Below are positions 1 to 11,429 of a stretch of DNA of 64,000 nucleotides, in pieces. Source of the stretch: Huiozyma naganishii CBS 8797 (Eukaryota; Ascomycota; Saccharomycetes; Saccharomycetales; Saccharomycetaceae). Where the stretch lies: contig NC_035924.1 of the NCBI RefSeq assembly GCF_000348985.1, forward strand, positions 1 through 64,000, in the 5' to 3' direction. A program made the translations under genes and the position numbers. A model generated the notes under the pieces. It saw nothing but the letters and a program-made list of their open reading frames with translations. It had not been told where the DNA came from and ran no database searches. Every line of letters starts with the position of its first letter. Position 1 is the first letter of the stretch.

Positions 1-433
1 TTAATAGTTAGTCATAAAATACCAATATAATTCAATATAACATATAAGATATTTAGTAATATCAGCGCCCAAAAGGGAAGGAACATAACTACAGAAAAAA
101 AGTACTTACTCGCCATGAAATAGTTTTTGTAAAACAGCTGTGCTCTCAATTATAAACACGGATGCAGGGCAGAAGAAGAGACGGAGTAAGAGAACCGGCA
201 TTGCCCATCCCAGCGCACCCGACCAAGCCTTTTTCATAGCACGTACTGTCTGGTTGTCCCTGTCAACACCTGTGCCAGCAATGATAGACTGACCTATGCC
301 CGGGACATAAAAGCATAGGAACGTCCGAGAAGGGCCCACTGGAATCCCCGTCGTCACTGAAGCCCTCTTGTCCCACAGCCCTCCTTGCAATTGCTTAGCC
401 GTTACCGTTTGTCAAGTTGACTCTACGATAAGA

Positions 434-2205
434 TTGCTTCTTCAACTCAACAGACTGCCAGCCCTACAGGAACCTACGTTACCTTCAACAGACCGTTAAT
501 TTTGTGACCTTAGCTCAACTGTTTCCAGCTGAAACGATTGCATTTACTCTGGCGACAGCAAGGTCCAACTGCTACTGATAATTAGGCGTCGAACTGTAGA
601 AGCCTGCTCTACACTGTGACAGACAACTGACGTTCAATCCGAATAAATGCTCACGACTGGTAATTTGTGGACAANNNNNNNNNNNNNNNNNNNNNNNNNN
701 NNNNNNNNNNNNNNNNNNNNNNNNNNNNNNNNNNNNNNNNNNNNNNNNNNNNNNNNNNNNNNNNNNNNNNNNNNGAAGGTATTACCAGCGGGAGGTAAAC
801 ACACACCGCAAGGATACCCCGAGGTATTAAACTCTGTCTGTCCCACTGTCACACAATCATTGACGTGAGAAAGAACGGAATTCGCTAAACTACTCAACCA
901 AATGTCAACGGCAACTGGCCAGCGCCCTGCACAGTCATACACGTTCAATTGGTTACTCCGTGATACCAGCCACTATTTGTGGCAAACCTCTGAAATAAAC
1001 TCTACAATACGATTGCTTCTTCTGGTTAACTCAACTGAGATTAATTTAACTGCCAGTTTCTTTCAATAGACGGTTACTTTTGTGGACCGGTCTCAACTAT
1101 CCCCAGCTGAAACGGACGGTTAGACTCTCATTTACTCTGACTACAATAAAATTTCATAGATGCCCCGCTATTTAGTTTGACAAGCTTACGACGGTGATCC
1201 ATCCTACCCGTTAACTGTGGCAACGAACCTTCTTTAAAATGAAACTCTCTTCTAAGGGTTATTTCTACATCACAGATTATATTCAACTGCTGCTAATCTT
1301 TCCATTAACCGTGGCAAACATTGTATGGTAATCCTAATGAACCCCACTGCTAAGTATGCATTTATTGTGGCGATCAACGCAAGTTAAATCCAACTGAACA
1401 AGACTGCTCTACTTTCTATTTACTGTGACAAACAACGCACGTTAAATCCAATTGAATAAGACTGCTACTTTCCACTTAAAACGACAAGCATAAGACGGTA
1501 ATCCAACTGAACATCGCTGCCGCTGATAAAATAGCAATGTTAATCTATCCTACTGCTAAACTTCCCGTGCACACAGCCTACTGTAAATCAAACGGAACCT
1601 CGCCGCTTAAATTCCATTTATTGTGATAGACAAGTTGATCCAATGGTAATTGAACCTCGCTGCTAAACTTCCATTTACTGTTATAAAGAGGCTGCTCTAA
1701 CTTCAATTAAAACTCACTATTATAGGTTGAATTATCTCTGTCTACGGAACAGCATTGATACTGCTGATTATTATGCCAGTCATCCAACCAAACGTCACTG
1801 GTAACTACTGCAGTATCCAACAACAACTGGCAATTACTCGCCTACTCCAGTCTAACCGTTTACATAATATATTGATTCACCCAGAATATATTACAGATGA
1901 TTCAAAGCGTCCAAATACAAGAAAGATATCATCTCGTTATAGTCTAGCCTGATGCTATTGTCTTTGATCATCGCCAGCCACCAGCCTCAAAATACAGATG
2001 TAAATAAGGAACACCTTCTAACAGTCACCGTTGTTCTTTAATGCATCTATCTCTTATAATCACCGTCATATAATAATTGAGATCGCTTCACGATGGGAAC
2101 AAACGAATAAAACAATATACCGTCTTTGTAACACCTGCCAATAGGAGCTATGCGTCCTGGATAATAAATTCTGTTTCTGGGCAAACTCTTTGTAAATAAT
2201 CCCCA
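434..2205. repeat. Subtelomeric direct repeat, left copy
   Basis: This AT-rich block, interrupted by the gap, resembles 7555-8740 in the same orientation. The first 241 bp (434-674) are nearly identical to 7555-7795. Similarity returns at about 1180-1310 and is strong again at 2029-2205 against 8569-8740. Inside, short phrases such as ATCCAACTGAACAAG and TTTACTGTGACAAACA recur at a spacing of about 58 bp, as in an old decayed tandem array. I see no credible gene here or in 1-433 and 2206-2686; the short open frames lack homology I can recognise. Confidence 0.75.
675..774. other. Assembly gap of 100 N
   Basis: Exactly 100 N separate two stretches of subtelomeric repeat. The sequence up to the gap matches 7555-7795 of this window, but the sequence after it does not continue that match. 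The gap is probably a scaffold join of unknown real length inside repetitive DNA. Confidence 0.99.
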
Positions 2206-2686
2206 TCCAGAACCAAGTGCATAACGCAGAGACTGTCACTCTATCATATCTGGTACATTGTCTGTCACCACCTGATCACTCTCATACGACTGTTCTGTCA
2301 TCCACCACTGTCAGTTGAACTGGAGTTCTCATCTCTCCGTCTCACAAAAGTGTCTTATTTGAAAGTTGCATCCCTCTCTTCTATCCGCTTGAGGTGTAGA
2401 AAACCCACCGACAACTTCCCCTGTTATCATTCTTGTTGCCAGTCCAACGCAGAATACTCTCCGGATACAACTCAATAGACCTCCCAGTATCCAGTCGTAG
2501 ATCTTTGGATCAAATACTTTTTACAGTACATAAATATACAGACGTCGCAGTTTCTTAGAGGTGGGTCTTCGAAATACCTGCAACCACTACACACGCTAGC
2601 TGGTGTGCCCGCGCATATATGGCGCCAGCTGCTCTCTCTGGTACCACAGTCCAATAACCGCAGCAAAAAGCGGCTGCTCGACTCCC

Positions 2687-5600
2687 TCAACAGTCACGGT
2701 CCGCACCATGTTGCGGAAGAACAGAGGAAACAGCCTCCATTGCGGCATCCCCGTTGCATCCACGCTGCATGGCCCCAGGACCCGGGTCAGCCCAAACTCG
2801 AACACGGACCACAACCAAAGAAACAAACACACCGGTGTGCGCCCGCCCTTTAATGAGAGTGTACAGCTGGGGGCATTCCCGCTGGTTGTTGCCCACCCAC
2901 GTCTCAAGTGCGCCCAGCACCTCCACCTTCTGGTGTGTCAGTTCCCCTGCGCTCAGTGCAGCGACAGTGGCCGTGTCGTGGAAGAGTTTCCCGACGTAGT
3001 TGTCGAGGTTCGAGAATAGCGCCGGAGATGCTACCACTGCCTGTTTCTTCAACAATACGGCCACATTCACCTTCTTGTGCAGCAAGAAGGCAAAAAACAG
3101 CCTGAAAGTGGCCAGTGTGTAGCACCCCGCCCCTTCTTTAAACACAACATTCCCGAACCCCAGTTTGCACTTTTGGACAAACACCAGTAACCTCCGCCGG
3201 AGCAGGCCCTCGTCCTGCAGCATGTCCAGAACGAAGTCGTACGACCCGCGCTGCTCGAGTAACCGAGCAAACTCCTCGAACTTTTTATCCTGCGCCACGT
3301 ACAGCACCAGCAGGATCTCCGCGGACAGCGTCAACAGCTCCCTCTTCAGCGGGTGACAGGGATCGGACTCGTGCCGCAGGCCCCAGCACTCGCGGCACAG
3401 ACGGGTCGACGGGTTGAACCGCCAACTCAGCACTGCTACGACGTTTAGGCCCAGTAGCACGCCCTGCACCGCATGTTCGTATCCCGCGCCAAGGACAAGG
3501 TGTAGAAAGCCCCGACCCTGCAGCTTCTCTTCCAGCGGTCCGACCGTCGCGGGGTCCGTCTCCCCTCCGCTCTCTGACGCAGACACATCGGGAGTGCCTC
3601 CGGCGTCCAGCCTGGCGCGGATCTCTCTGGTCCACTCATCGTCCGTGCCCTCGCCACAGCACCGCGCGTGAGAAGTGCCCTCCAGGCCGTAGTACCGGGC
3701 GATCTGTTCTGTGATGCACTCCCGGAAATTCAGTAGAGGGAAGTTCCTCCCGCGCGAGGTGGTTTCGAGAGGCACACCGCCAGTGCCGCTGTACAGCACC
3801 CGGATGTACCCGTGCCCGCGGATCCGCCCAACCATCTGCAGATAGTCCACAGCGTTCATCCGGAAATCGACGAGACACACGAACCGCACTGACGGGCAGT
3901 CCAGACCGTTCGATATCAGCTTTGTTCCAAGGATCACGCGCTGTAAAGAGCGGCCATCCTCAAACATCTCAAATACCATACGCCTGTGCTCCTCGCTTTC
4001 GGACGCTGACACCTGGACTACCCTCTCGTTGGAACGGAACCCCCGGTACGCCTTTGCCATTGTCTTCTTGTTTCCAAAGAAGAAGACGGCCTTGCCCTCT
4101 GCGACGCCGGTCAGGAACGCATGGATCAACCGCCGAACATCGTCCACTATCATGCTCCGCTTGCGCCAGATGCAATCAACTCTCATCTGCGCGTTCGGCA
4201 CCTCCTTTACGGCGTTCATGAAGTACCGCTGACTGATCATGTAGTCGGGCAGCCTGCGGTCCTCTGCAATCGTCTGGAACAGACCGGCGTCCATTGTCGC
4301 GGACAGAAACAAGACCTTTTCCCAGTTCTCCCACCCGAGCGCCCGCACCTCGTTAAGCTGAGGGCGGTATGTCGAGTCGAAAAAGAGCGTGTGTGCCTCG
4401 TCAAACACAAAGTAGCCCAGTGTCTTGGCACTGCCTGCGACGCTGTCCCAGTTTCGAAACAATGCAACCAGCTGGGGCTCAGCAAACGTCTCCCAGCACC
4501 CGACAAAGACGTCTGTGTCGCGGATATACTGGAGCGGTGCTGGTCTCAGCAGCTCTGTGACCAGCGCCACCCGCAACCCGGTCTGTGCCACTTTCTTGAC
4601 TGTTGCGCGCTTCAGCGCCTCGTATGGAACACCTATAAAATGTAGATACTGGTTGGGTCTCTCCGCCGCCCGAAACATCATGGGCAGCAAAAAGGTCAGG
4701 GACTTTCCGAACGCAGTAGCAGCCTGCAGTCCCAGAGCGCGGTAGCGCGAAAACAGCACGTTTGTGGTGAACAGCAGCTGGTCGCGATTGCGGAAGTCGA
4801 AGTCCGGGCAGTTCAGGAACCGCCTCCCCGCCGCAAACAGCTCCTCGACGCCGCAGACAGGGCCGGGCTGGTGTTCAATTCTGCGCCGCTTGGCCCGGGT
4901 GGTGAAGTGGCTGCGGTACCGCTGCAGGCGTTCGGGGTCAACCGCGGCCATGAACCGCGCGCTCAGATTGCGGACCTCGACAAATGTGTCCTCCTGGGCG
5001 CCCGAGTTCACGTCCGAGTCGCGGTTGAACCCGTAGATGTTCAGGTGGGTAAGGGCATTGTGGCCGAACCCCTTGGCAATCAGCTCCACCTTGCCGACCT
5101 CGTGCACTGCGTTCTTCCACAGCGAGGCCAGCGCCTGCCGCATCAGCCGGATGGTCATGCCGTACCGTGTCCCCTTCCGCGGGTGCCGCATTAGCTCGGT
5201 ATTGAACTGGTTGAGGCCCAGCAGTCTGTGGTGCTCGATGTCCACCCACAGAAACTCCTTCAGGACCGCCGCGCCCACCGTGGCAGCACCGCTGGACGCT
5301 GCCAGCAGTTGGACTCTCTCTGTCAGCCGCCTGGCATGGTTGAACACTGGGACGTTTTCGTCTTCGGAGCTGTCCCCGCCAGCCTCTAACACGTCCTGCC
5401 CATACACGGTGTCCTCTGCGTGCCTCAGGTACATGTCGCCTTTGAACTGCGCCAGCTCGTCTTTGAGCAGTTCAATCGTGAACGGCCGCAGGATGAGTAT
5501 AAACCACAGGAGCTTAGCGGATGCCGCGGCGTCCAGAAAGGACAGACGGTGGCCGTACTGCTTATTCTTGTTGTACGTTGTAAGAAAGTAGAGCATGCGC

Positions 5601-7183
5601 CCGCCGCCGTCCGCGTAGACGTTTCGTTCCGGGCCCGAGAAGGTAATTGTGCTGAGCTCGGGGAACCGAAGGGGCATGCCGGGACTCAGCCAGCATTCTA
5701 CCAGAAGGGCCCGGGTTATCCGGGAGATGGTGCTGCGGACCACCGTGACCACCTCGGCATTGGCCGCGCTTGCGGGGTTCCTCCAGTACATCTGGTGGTG
5801 GAAGAAGGTCTCCTTCTTGAATGTGTCCACAAAATAGGTATTTTTCCGATCTCCGGTGAAATCGGACTCGGGGTTTCCCAAAGTGTCAAGGTACACGTCG
5901 CTGACGGACCCGAAGCTGAGGTGCTCGGAGAGTGCAGCGATACACTCGTTGAATTCGAGCCCAATGCTAGACAGTATCTCTGCGATACCGCTGAGAGAGA
6001 TGGCCCTGTTGTTCACCATGACCTCCTGGGTAGAGCTGTTCCAGACCACGTTTGTGGAAGCGTCAATCGTGCACTGCTTCACCACCTCGGTGTACAGCCG
6101 CCCCACTCGGTGCCACAAGGTATCTTCTCCAGGGTCCTCGGCGCTGAATAACTCGGCCAACTCATTGGGGTCGCAGCGGTCGTTGGCGAACGCTGAAAAC
6201 TTTATGAACATCTTGATGGAGTCCAGCATCTCTCTGTAGGACATGGCGGTGCGGGCCATCAAAAGGACGTCTGTTGTCGTCCAGGCCTCGAACTCGTAGG
6301 CCATGGTATACACCCACCGGACGACCAGCTCGGCACCGCGCGTGCCCGCCAGTGCGTCGCAAATCAGACCAGGGTACCGGTCCAGGGCGGCACCGGGGTC
6401 GTTTCCGAAGGGCTGGAAATTGGTGCGTGACAGCAGCTCCTGGAACGGGGACAGCTCGGTGCAGTGCTGTAGTATGTACAATGCCTTGCCCAGGCGGTTG
6501 CCGTACAAGGTCAATGTCGTGGGCTCGTAGAGCTTGACTATGGATGACGTGCCCCGGTGGAAGTCCCGCCCAGGGAACTGAGAACCCCGGGCACGGGCCT
6601 TCTCATAGCACTTTTGGAGGTAATCCACGGCGTGGTGTTGCCAGGCGTGGAGGGTGCCCGGTTGCATGCCGGCATTGACGACTGCGAAGTCGCTTTCGAT
6701 GTCGAACCTGATAGTATCGAGGGCCATGAGCTGGACAAACAAGGAGGTGTTCTTGGCCTTGAAGCCTTGGGTGGGCACATCCCGCATGTCCACATCGGGA
6801 TACTGGTGCTGCTCTGCGGGGACCAAGTAGACGACGCGCCGGCCGCCAGTGCTGACACGGTGGGACATCCTGGTGAACAGATTGCACTTAGATTTGTCAG
6901 CCCTCCTATACGCCACGGACGATCTGGGCACAGCATCCCCATTGGGCAGAACGGCAAACTCGTGTGGATGCAGATCGATGTGCTGGAATAACTCGGGGGA
7001 GTCCACGGTGTGAAAAGTGGTGGTGAAGCGGGTCAAATCGACGGGCTCGATGGCAACCAGTTTGCGGTAGTTAGCTTGCGACAGTTGGCGTTTTGCAGCA
7101 AACGAAGAGACGACCTTGCGGTCGGGGATGGAAACAATCCACCTGTCGATGACCACGATGTCATCGGTAATTTGGTTAGGCAT
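2687..7183 (-). CDS. Y'-type subtelomeric DEAH-box helicase
   Basis: A 1498-residue open frame, started at the ATG at 7183, encodes a superfamily 2 helicase of the kind found in yeast Y' elements (YRF1 type). About 800 N-terminal residues carry no motif I recognise. Then follow motif I with AFGKS (about residue 824), the Walker B box DEAH (about 930), SATM (about 960) and motif VI QMVGRIRG (about 1115). The gene is read towards the telomere, as Y' genes are. It is strikingly GC-rich compared with the genes to its right. The last 50 residues look odd: a hydrophobic frame continues past the stop at 2596-2850 in another phase, so a small frameshift near 2850 may have changed the true end. It lies between two direct repeats. 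The function of Y' helicases is not settled; amplification of telomere ends is the usual context. Confidence 0.8.
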   Translation of the reverse strand: MPNQITDDIVVIDRWIVSIPDRKVVSSFAAKRQLSQANYRKLVAIEPVDLTRFTTTFHTVDSPELFQHIDLHPHEFAVLPNGDAVPRSSVAYRRADKSKCNLFTRMSHRVSTGGRRVVYLVPAEQHQYPDVDMRDVPTQGFKAKNTSLFVQLMALDTIRFDIESDFAVVNAGMQPGTLHAWQHHAVDYLQKCYEKARARGSQFPGRDFHRGTSSIVKLYEPTTLTLYGNRLGKALYILQHCTELSPFQELLSRTNFQPFGNDPGAALDRYPGLICDALAGTRGAELVVRWVYTMAYEFEAWTTTDVLLMARTAMSYREMLDSIKMFIKFSAFANDRCDPNELAELFSAEDPGEDTLWHRVGRLYTEVVKQCTIDASTNVVWNSSTQEVMVNNRAISLSGIAEILSSIGLEFNECIAALSEHLSFGSVSDVYLDTLGNPESDFTGDRKNTYFVDTFKKETFFHHQMYWRNPASAANAEVVTVVRSTISRITRALLVECWLSPGMPLRFPELSTITFSGPERNVYADGGGRMLYFLTTYNKNKQYGHRLSFLDAAASAKLLWFILILRPFTIELLKDELAQFKGDMYLRHAEDTVYGQDVLEAGGDSSEDENVPVFNHARRLTERVQLLAASSGAATVGAAVLKEFLWVDIEHHRLLGLNQFNTELMRHPRKGTRYGMTIRLMRQALASLWKNAVHEVGKVELIAKGFGHNALTHLNIYGFNRDSDVNSGAQEDTFVEVRNLSARFMAAVDPERLQRYRSHFTTRAKRRRIEHQPGPVCGVEELFAAGRRFLNCPDFDFRNRDQLLFTTNVLFSRYRALGLQAATAFGKSLTFLLPMMFRAAERPNQYLHFIGVPYEALKRATVKKVAQTGLRVALVTELLRPAPLQYIRDTDVFVGCWETFAEPQLVALFRNWDSVAGSAKTLGYFVFDEAHTLFFDSTYRPQLNEVRALGWENWEKVLFLSATMDAGLFQTIAEDRRLPDYMISQRYFMNAVKEVPNAQMRVDCIWRKRSMIVDDVRRLIHAFLTGVAEGKAVFFFGNKKTMAKAYRGFRSNERVVQVSASESEEHRRMVFEMFEDGRSLQRVILGTKLISNGLDCPSVRFVCLVDFRMNAVDYLQMVGRIRGHGYIRVLYSGTGGVPLETTSRGRNFPLLNFRECITEQIARYYGLEGTSHARCCGEGTDDEWTREIRARLDAGGTPDVSASESGGETDPATVGPLEEKLQGRGFLHLVLGAGYEHAVQGVLLGLNVVAVLSWRFNPSTRLCRECWGLRHESDPCHPLKRELLTLSAEILLVLYVAQDKKFEEFARLLEQRGSYDFVLDMLQDEGLLRRRLLVFVQKCKLGFGNVVFKEGAGCYTLATFRLFFAFLLHKKVNVAVLLKKQAVVASPALFSNLDNYVGKLFHDTATVAALSAGELTHQKVEVLGALETWVGNNQRECPQLYTLIKGRAHTGVFVSLVVVRVRVWADPGPGAMQRGCNGDAAMEAVSSVLPQHGADRDC

Positions 7184-7430
7184 GAGTGTATACGAATATT
7201 AGTATAGAATTCTCGAGACGTTATGGCATCTTGAGGGAGAACAGCAGAGCAATGCACCGTTTTGTTGTTCTCCCTCAGCGAAGACACAAAGTGCCGGGCA
7301 CGACTAGCCTTTTGCACAGCTAATACTATATCTACATTCCGCGTGCCAGTTACCGTTTACGGACAGGCTGGACCAGGGCCAATGACGCAGTGCCGTCCAG
7401 AGTGACCCAGCCCCGTCTCCCTCCGAAATA

Positions 7431-7520
7431 GGGGTGCAAAAAAATCTGCCAGAATGCAAAGTACATTTTCCCAGAATGCAAAAAACATCCCATAATCATG
7501 CAAAAGACATTCCCTGCGGA
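7431..7520. repeat. Short degenerate repeat upstream of helicase
   Basis: Three or four copies of a unit built around AGAATGCAAAA followed by ACATTCCC, spaced by about 30 bp, lie between the helicase start and the right-hand direct repeat. The remainder of 7184-7554 shows no gene. Confidence 0.45.
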
Positions 7521-7554
7521 AACCCATTCAAAGTACAAAAAATAGATATAGGTG

Positions 7555-8740
7555 TTGCTTCTTCAACTCAACCGACTGCCAGCCCTACAAGAGCCTACGT
7601 TACCTTCAACAGACCGTTAATTTTGTGACCTTAGCTCAACTGTTTCCAGCTGAAACGCTTGCATTTACTCTGACGACAGCAAACTCCAACTGCTACTGAT
7701 AATTAGGCGTCGAACTGTAGAAGCCTGCTCTACACTGTGACAAACAACTGACGTTCAATCCGAATCAATGCTCACGACTGGTAATTTGTGGACAAACATA
7801 CAACTGAACAAGGCTGCTAAATTTCCATTAACTCAATTCAGCTCCTACTGAACACTGCTGTTATTCTGTCTGTCCAACCGCCAAGGTGCCTCAACTGAAC
7901 CGTACTGCTGAGTTTCCCTTCACTGTGATCAACAACCAACGTTGAATTATCGCTGTTACACCATTAATTATCTCTGTCTAACAGTCCAGTTAACCCAGCT
8001 AAACCTCGCTACTACCAATAATTTGTTTGACAAACTTACGACGGTGCTCCATCCCACTGCTCAACTGCCATTGACTGCGGCAAACAGCCTAAGTTAAAAC
8101 TAAATGAACCTCTCTGTTAAGGGTATTTCTACATCACAACCCATATCCTACTGAACAAGACTGCTAAACTTCCATTTACTGTTATGAACGACTTGATCCG
8201 TCTCCAAATGAATCTCACTGTTATACATTAAATTGTCTCTATCTAACATCCAGCTAAGAGCACTGATACTGCTAGTTAATATGAGAGAAATGCAGAGTTC
8301 ATCCAACTATTGCCGTAAACAGTCCACATCAAATGACCAGCACTGATGCATTTCCCAGTCTAATTAAACCTTCTATATAAAGTATTGATACACCATGAAT
8401 ATCTGCATTATAGATAGCCCAACTTCTCCGTCTAACAAATACAACAGAGAAAGTAATCAACTTTCAAGGTATGATGCCTCTTCTCTGTGATCGACAGACA
8501 CTCGTCACTTAATATAGACATAAGTAAGAAACTCGCACCTTAAAGGCTCAGTTGCTCACTGTAAATGTTGTTGTTCTTTAATGCATCTATCTCCTATAAT
8601 CTCCGTCATATATTAATGAAGATTTTTTCATGTTGGGAACAAACGAATAAAACAATATACCGTCTTTGTAACACTTGCCAATAGGATCTATGAATCCCGG
8701 GATGATAAATCCTATCTCTGGTAAACTCTGTGATAAATAA
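7555..8740. repeat. Subtelomeric direct repeat, right copy
   Basis: This is the same-orientation partner of 434-2205. It is shorter because of internal losses, but keeps both ends: 7555-7795 matches the left copy almost base for base, and 8569-8740 matches its last part. With the left copy it brackets the helicase gene, as the joining segments between tandem Y' elements would. From 8741 to 9290 I see no gene. Confidence 0.75.
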
Positions 8741-9290
8741 TTGTTGGAATTCCGCAGATGAATACAGAAATGCGGTAAGAAGTAAAATTAGAGACGCTAC
8801 AATTGAGGTAGTGGTCTCGCCAGCTGTCATTCACGCGTTTTTACCCAGATTCGGTAGTAACGCGTAAAATGAAAGCTAACACAAGCCAAAACATTTCCTC
8901 TTTGGTTACGAATAGCCGAATAGGAAAAGTTTTGCATCGTGGACGAAGTGGTTTGTTCATCTCAGAATTAACCATATAAAAGTACACGATATAGCTCGTT
9001 TCTCTCGAAGAATTTTAGCAAGAGTAATATTTGATTTTATATTTTATTTAGAGGTTTCTTTCTCACTACGGTGAGGGCAAGAATTTTTATAATACAGGTT
9101 AAACAACTACATCCTGAGATGTCTTGGTCCAGAGGAACAACCAACAACAAGCTAAGATCCTTCGAGAGCTTCGATCAATAACCGAATCTTGCAAGACGAT
9201 GCTCTGATTTCTTGTAACGTTTGGTCGATACAAGTGTAAAACCGAAACTTTTGCCTGAATCGTCCCCGATCCTTGCACAGTTCCATGAAT

Positions 9291-9888
9291 TCAACTCCAA
9301 TGTTTATCTTCAACAGTCACCGTCGTTGAATCAAATAATGGCGGTTGTCCTTTTATGGTTATCAGTCCATCGTTTACCATGGGTACATCGCTTACAGTCA
9401 TCATTTGCAACTGTAAAGGTTTGGAGTTATCCGTGCTTTCAAGGGTTATTTTGCCCTTATTCATAAAACTTTGCAAAGAGGAGGTGGTATATAGTACCCG
9501 ATTTTTAGTACCCTTCATGTTTCTCAGGTATATGTGCCCTGAGTTGAGAATTGCTTTAGCGTTTAATAGTAGGCGGGTGGTGGAATATATTTCTACCGTA
9601 CCAGTAATGTTGACTGACGAGTAAGAATAATCGAACATCGACTAAAAGCAATTATCTGATTTGACAAACAAATTACCATGTATGTTAACATCATTCTTGA
9701 ACCTATAGCATTCGCCTGTCAGGGTTAAAGTTGCGCTCCTCTCGACTGTGACGTCACCGTTAAATACTCCATCCCCATCCAAAGTGACATCTTCAGTAAC
9801 AACCATCCCATCGGTTACCGACTGCGCAAAAACTGCGTGCAAACAAAGAAATCGTTGCCAGTAACACTATTTTGAAATTCCTGAGCAT
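9291..9888 (-). pseudogene. Broken Hyr/Iff-type adhesin, N-terminal part
   Basis: Reading from the ATG at 9888, a signal-peptide-like start (MLRNFKIVLLATISLFA) runs into a second frame near 9840 that continues with the pattern DGMVVTEDVTLDGDGVFNGD and ends at 9642. A third stretch, 9638-9291, continues the same beta-rich repeat style. This resembles the N-terminal domain of hyphally regulated cell-wall proteins (Hyr1/Iff adhesins). The fragment 14479-15445 is a clear relative, sharing the order secretory leader, TDGMVVT-like stretch and LTLTGECY-like stretch. At least one frameshift and one stop break it, and no serine-rich stalk or GPI signal follows. Decayed subtelomeric adhesin is the best reading. 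Confidence 0.7.
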
Positions 9889-10343
9889 CTTGGGTGTCTG
9901 GTGCGTTGCTCTTGCAACATGCGGTGGATCCATTGCACATTCCACTGCTTATTTATGAACTGGTCCATGAAACACTACCTCTGTCAGGTTTCCCCCTCAT
10001 CTGGGATCCCAATTGGGGCTCCTACTTGCTGCTGGGTAAACAGTAGCGATCTCCTCACGTACCTCCCCGCACAGAGATACTGCATCTGGAACCTGAATAG
10101 GCAAAGGGGGAGCCCTTTAACTGAATTTCAATCTTTCCCAAAAGAGACATGGAGTTTCCTATTTTGGAAGAAAATGTGCAAAAAGATCGCCAGATTCGGG
10201 GAAGAGAATAATCAGATGGCGTGTGCTGTCATCGCGTCTGGAAACTGCTTCGTGGAATATACTGAGCACTTTGCAATTGAGATGATAGGCTTGATAACAT
10301 TTAGCTAATTTACTCTCCTCCGCTCCATTAAGTTCCGGAGGAG

Positions 10344-10414
10344 TGCATGGTTTGATCAACCCTAACGCCTGGTGCATGGTTTGATCAACCCTAACGCCTG
10401 GTGCATTGTTTGAT
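10344..10414. repeat. 29-bp tandem duplication
   Basis: A 29-bp unit starting TGCATGGTTTGATCAACC is present twice in perfect tandem (10344-10372 and 10373-10401), followed by a partial third copy. It is the only structure I can support in the gene-free stretch 9889-11429; a 135-codon open frame on the plus strand there looks fortuitous. Confidence 0.85.
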
Positions 10415-11429
10415 TTGGCAAAACTGCGAGTCCCTACCTCTGACCCCCTGAAGTGGAAACCGGAATGTTTCCCACTTGCTACAGTGCTTCAGGGATTGAA
10501 GACAGTGTCAAAATAGGCCGGCTCCCAAGGTAGAGTCTTTTCTTTGTACGATGGATTTCAGAGTGCAGGGGATATAGGGTCATACGGAACAGTAGTGTGT
10601 TGCATACTAAGGTTTCTGTATACATTTTGTGACAGGTTTAACTTTGAATAACCAAGTCACGATATCGTCGTTGGAAGACTCTTGGCATGGGGTTACTAAA
10701 GCGTGTAGTTCCCTCAGCGTATCATACGTGAGACCAGCCAGCTTACAACTAAGTTTTAAAAGGTGGTTGTTTTTCTTGCTACGGGATTGCAACAAGGTCC
10801 AAAGGAAGTTGGCATTTCATTTATAACTTAGCTACCAATTATTGTTGATTGCTGAAGAACAAATCAGCGGCACGCCGTTTGGGGGAAAACGTTCCACTAC
10901 AAAGAAACATGCATTAGAACGGCCCTCTAAAAGATGAGGTCTGTGAAGGTATATTGCACTCAAAGAAAAGCCTGCCCTACATGAGCTGGCATATATTAAA
11001 GGTACAACCAGGAAATACCATCAGTACTTGAATTCATGGGCTGTAGCATACATGCTCAAACTCAAGAAAGGTAGCGGATTGAAACTCATCCCTGGTGGCG
11101 GTGGACTAGTAACAAAACGATTAAAGCAACATCATATCCATATTCCGACAGTACCTATAACTTGGTAAGCCTAGTTGAAATTATCCATACATATTCGCAC
11201 TATGGACATTAACGAACAGATCAAAATGATACACCCCAAATTCTTTGACGTAACATTTCCTCTCAAATAGATACCCTGCATAAAAGGCCAAACAAATCAT
11301 AATCACGGACGCTACATATATAGGGTATCTAAATAAAAACGATTATAAACAGGAGAAGTTGCTTAAATCAACTTACGAACAAACAAAATCGAAAAGAAAA
11401 CCGAAGCATCGGTCAATCAAGCGGCAGAC

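Noticed and set aside
1..60. Possible telomere at the left edge
   Set aside because: No short TG-rich repeat is present; the window begins in AT-rich unique DNA.
106..390. 94-codon minus-strand frame with a hydrophobic segment at the left edge
   Set aside because: Starts at TTG, has no recognisable family and lies next to repeats and the gap.
9901..10308. 135-codon plus-strand frame upstream of the first adhesin fragment
   Set aside because: Cysteine- and tryptophan-rich composition, no domain and no relative in the window; likely chance.
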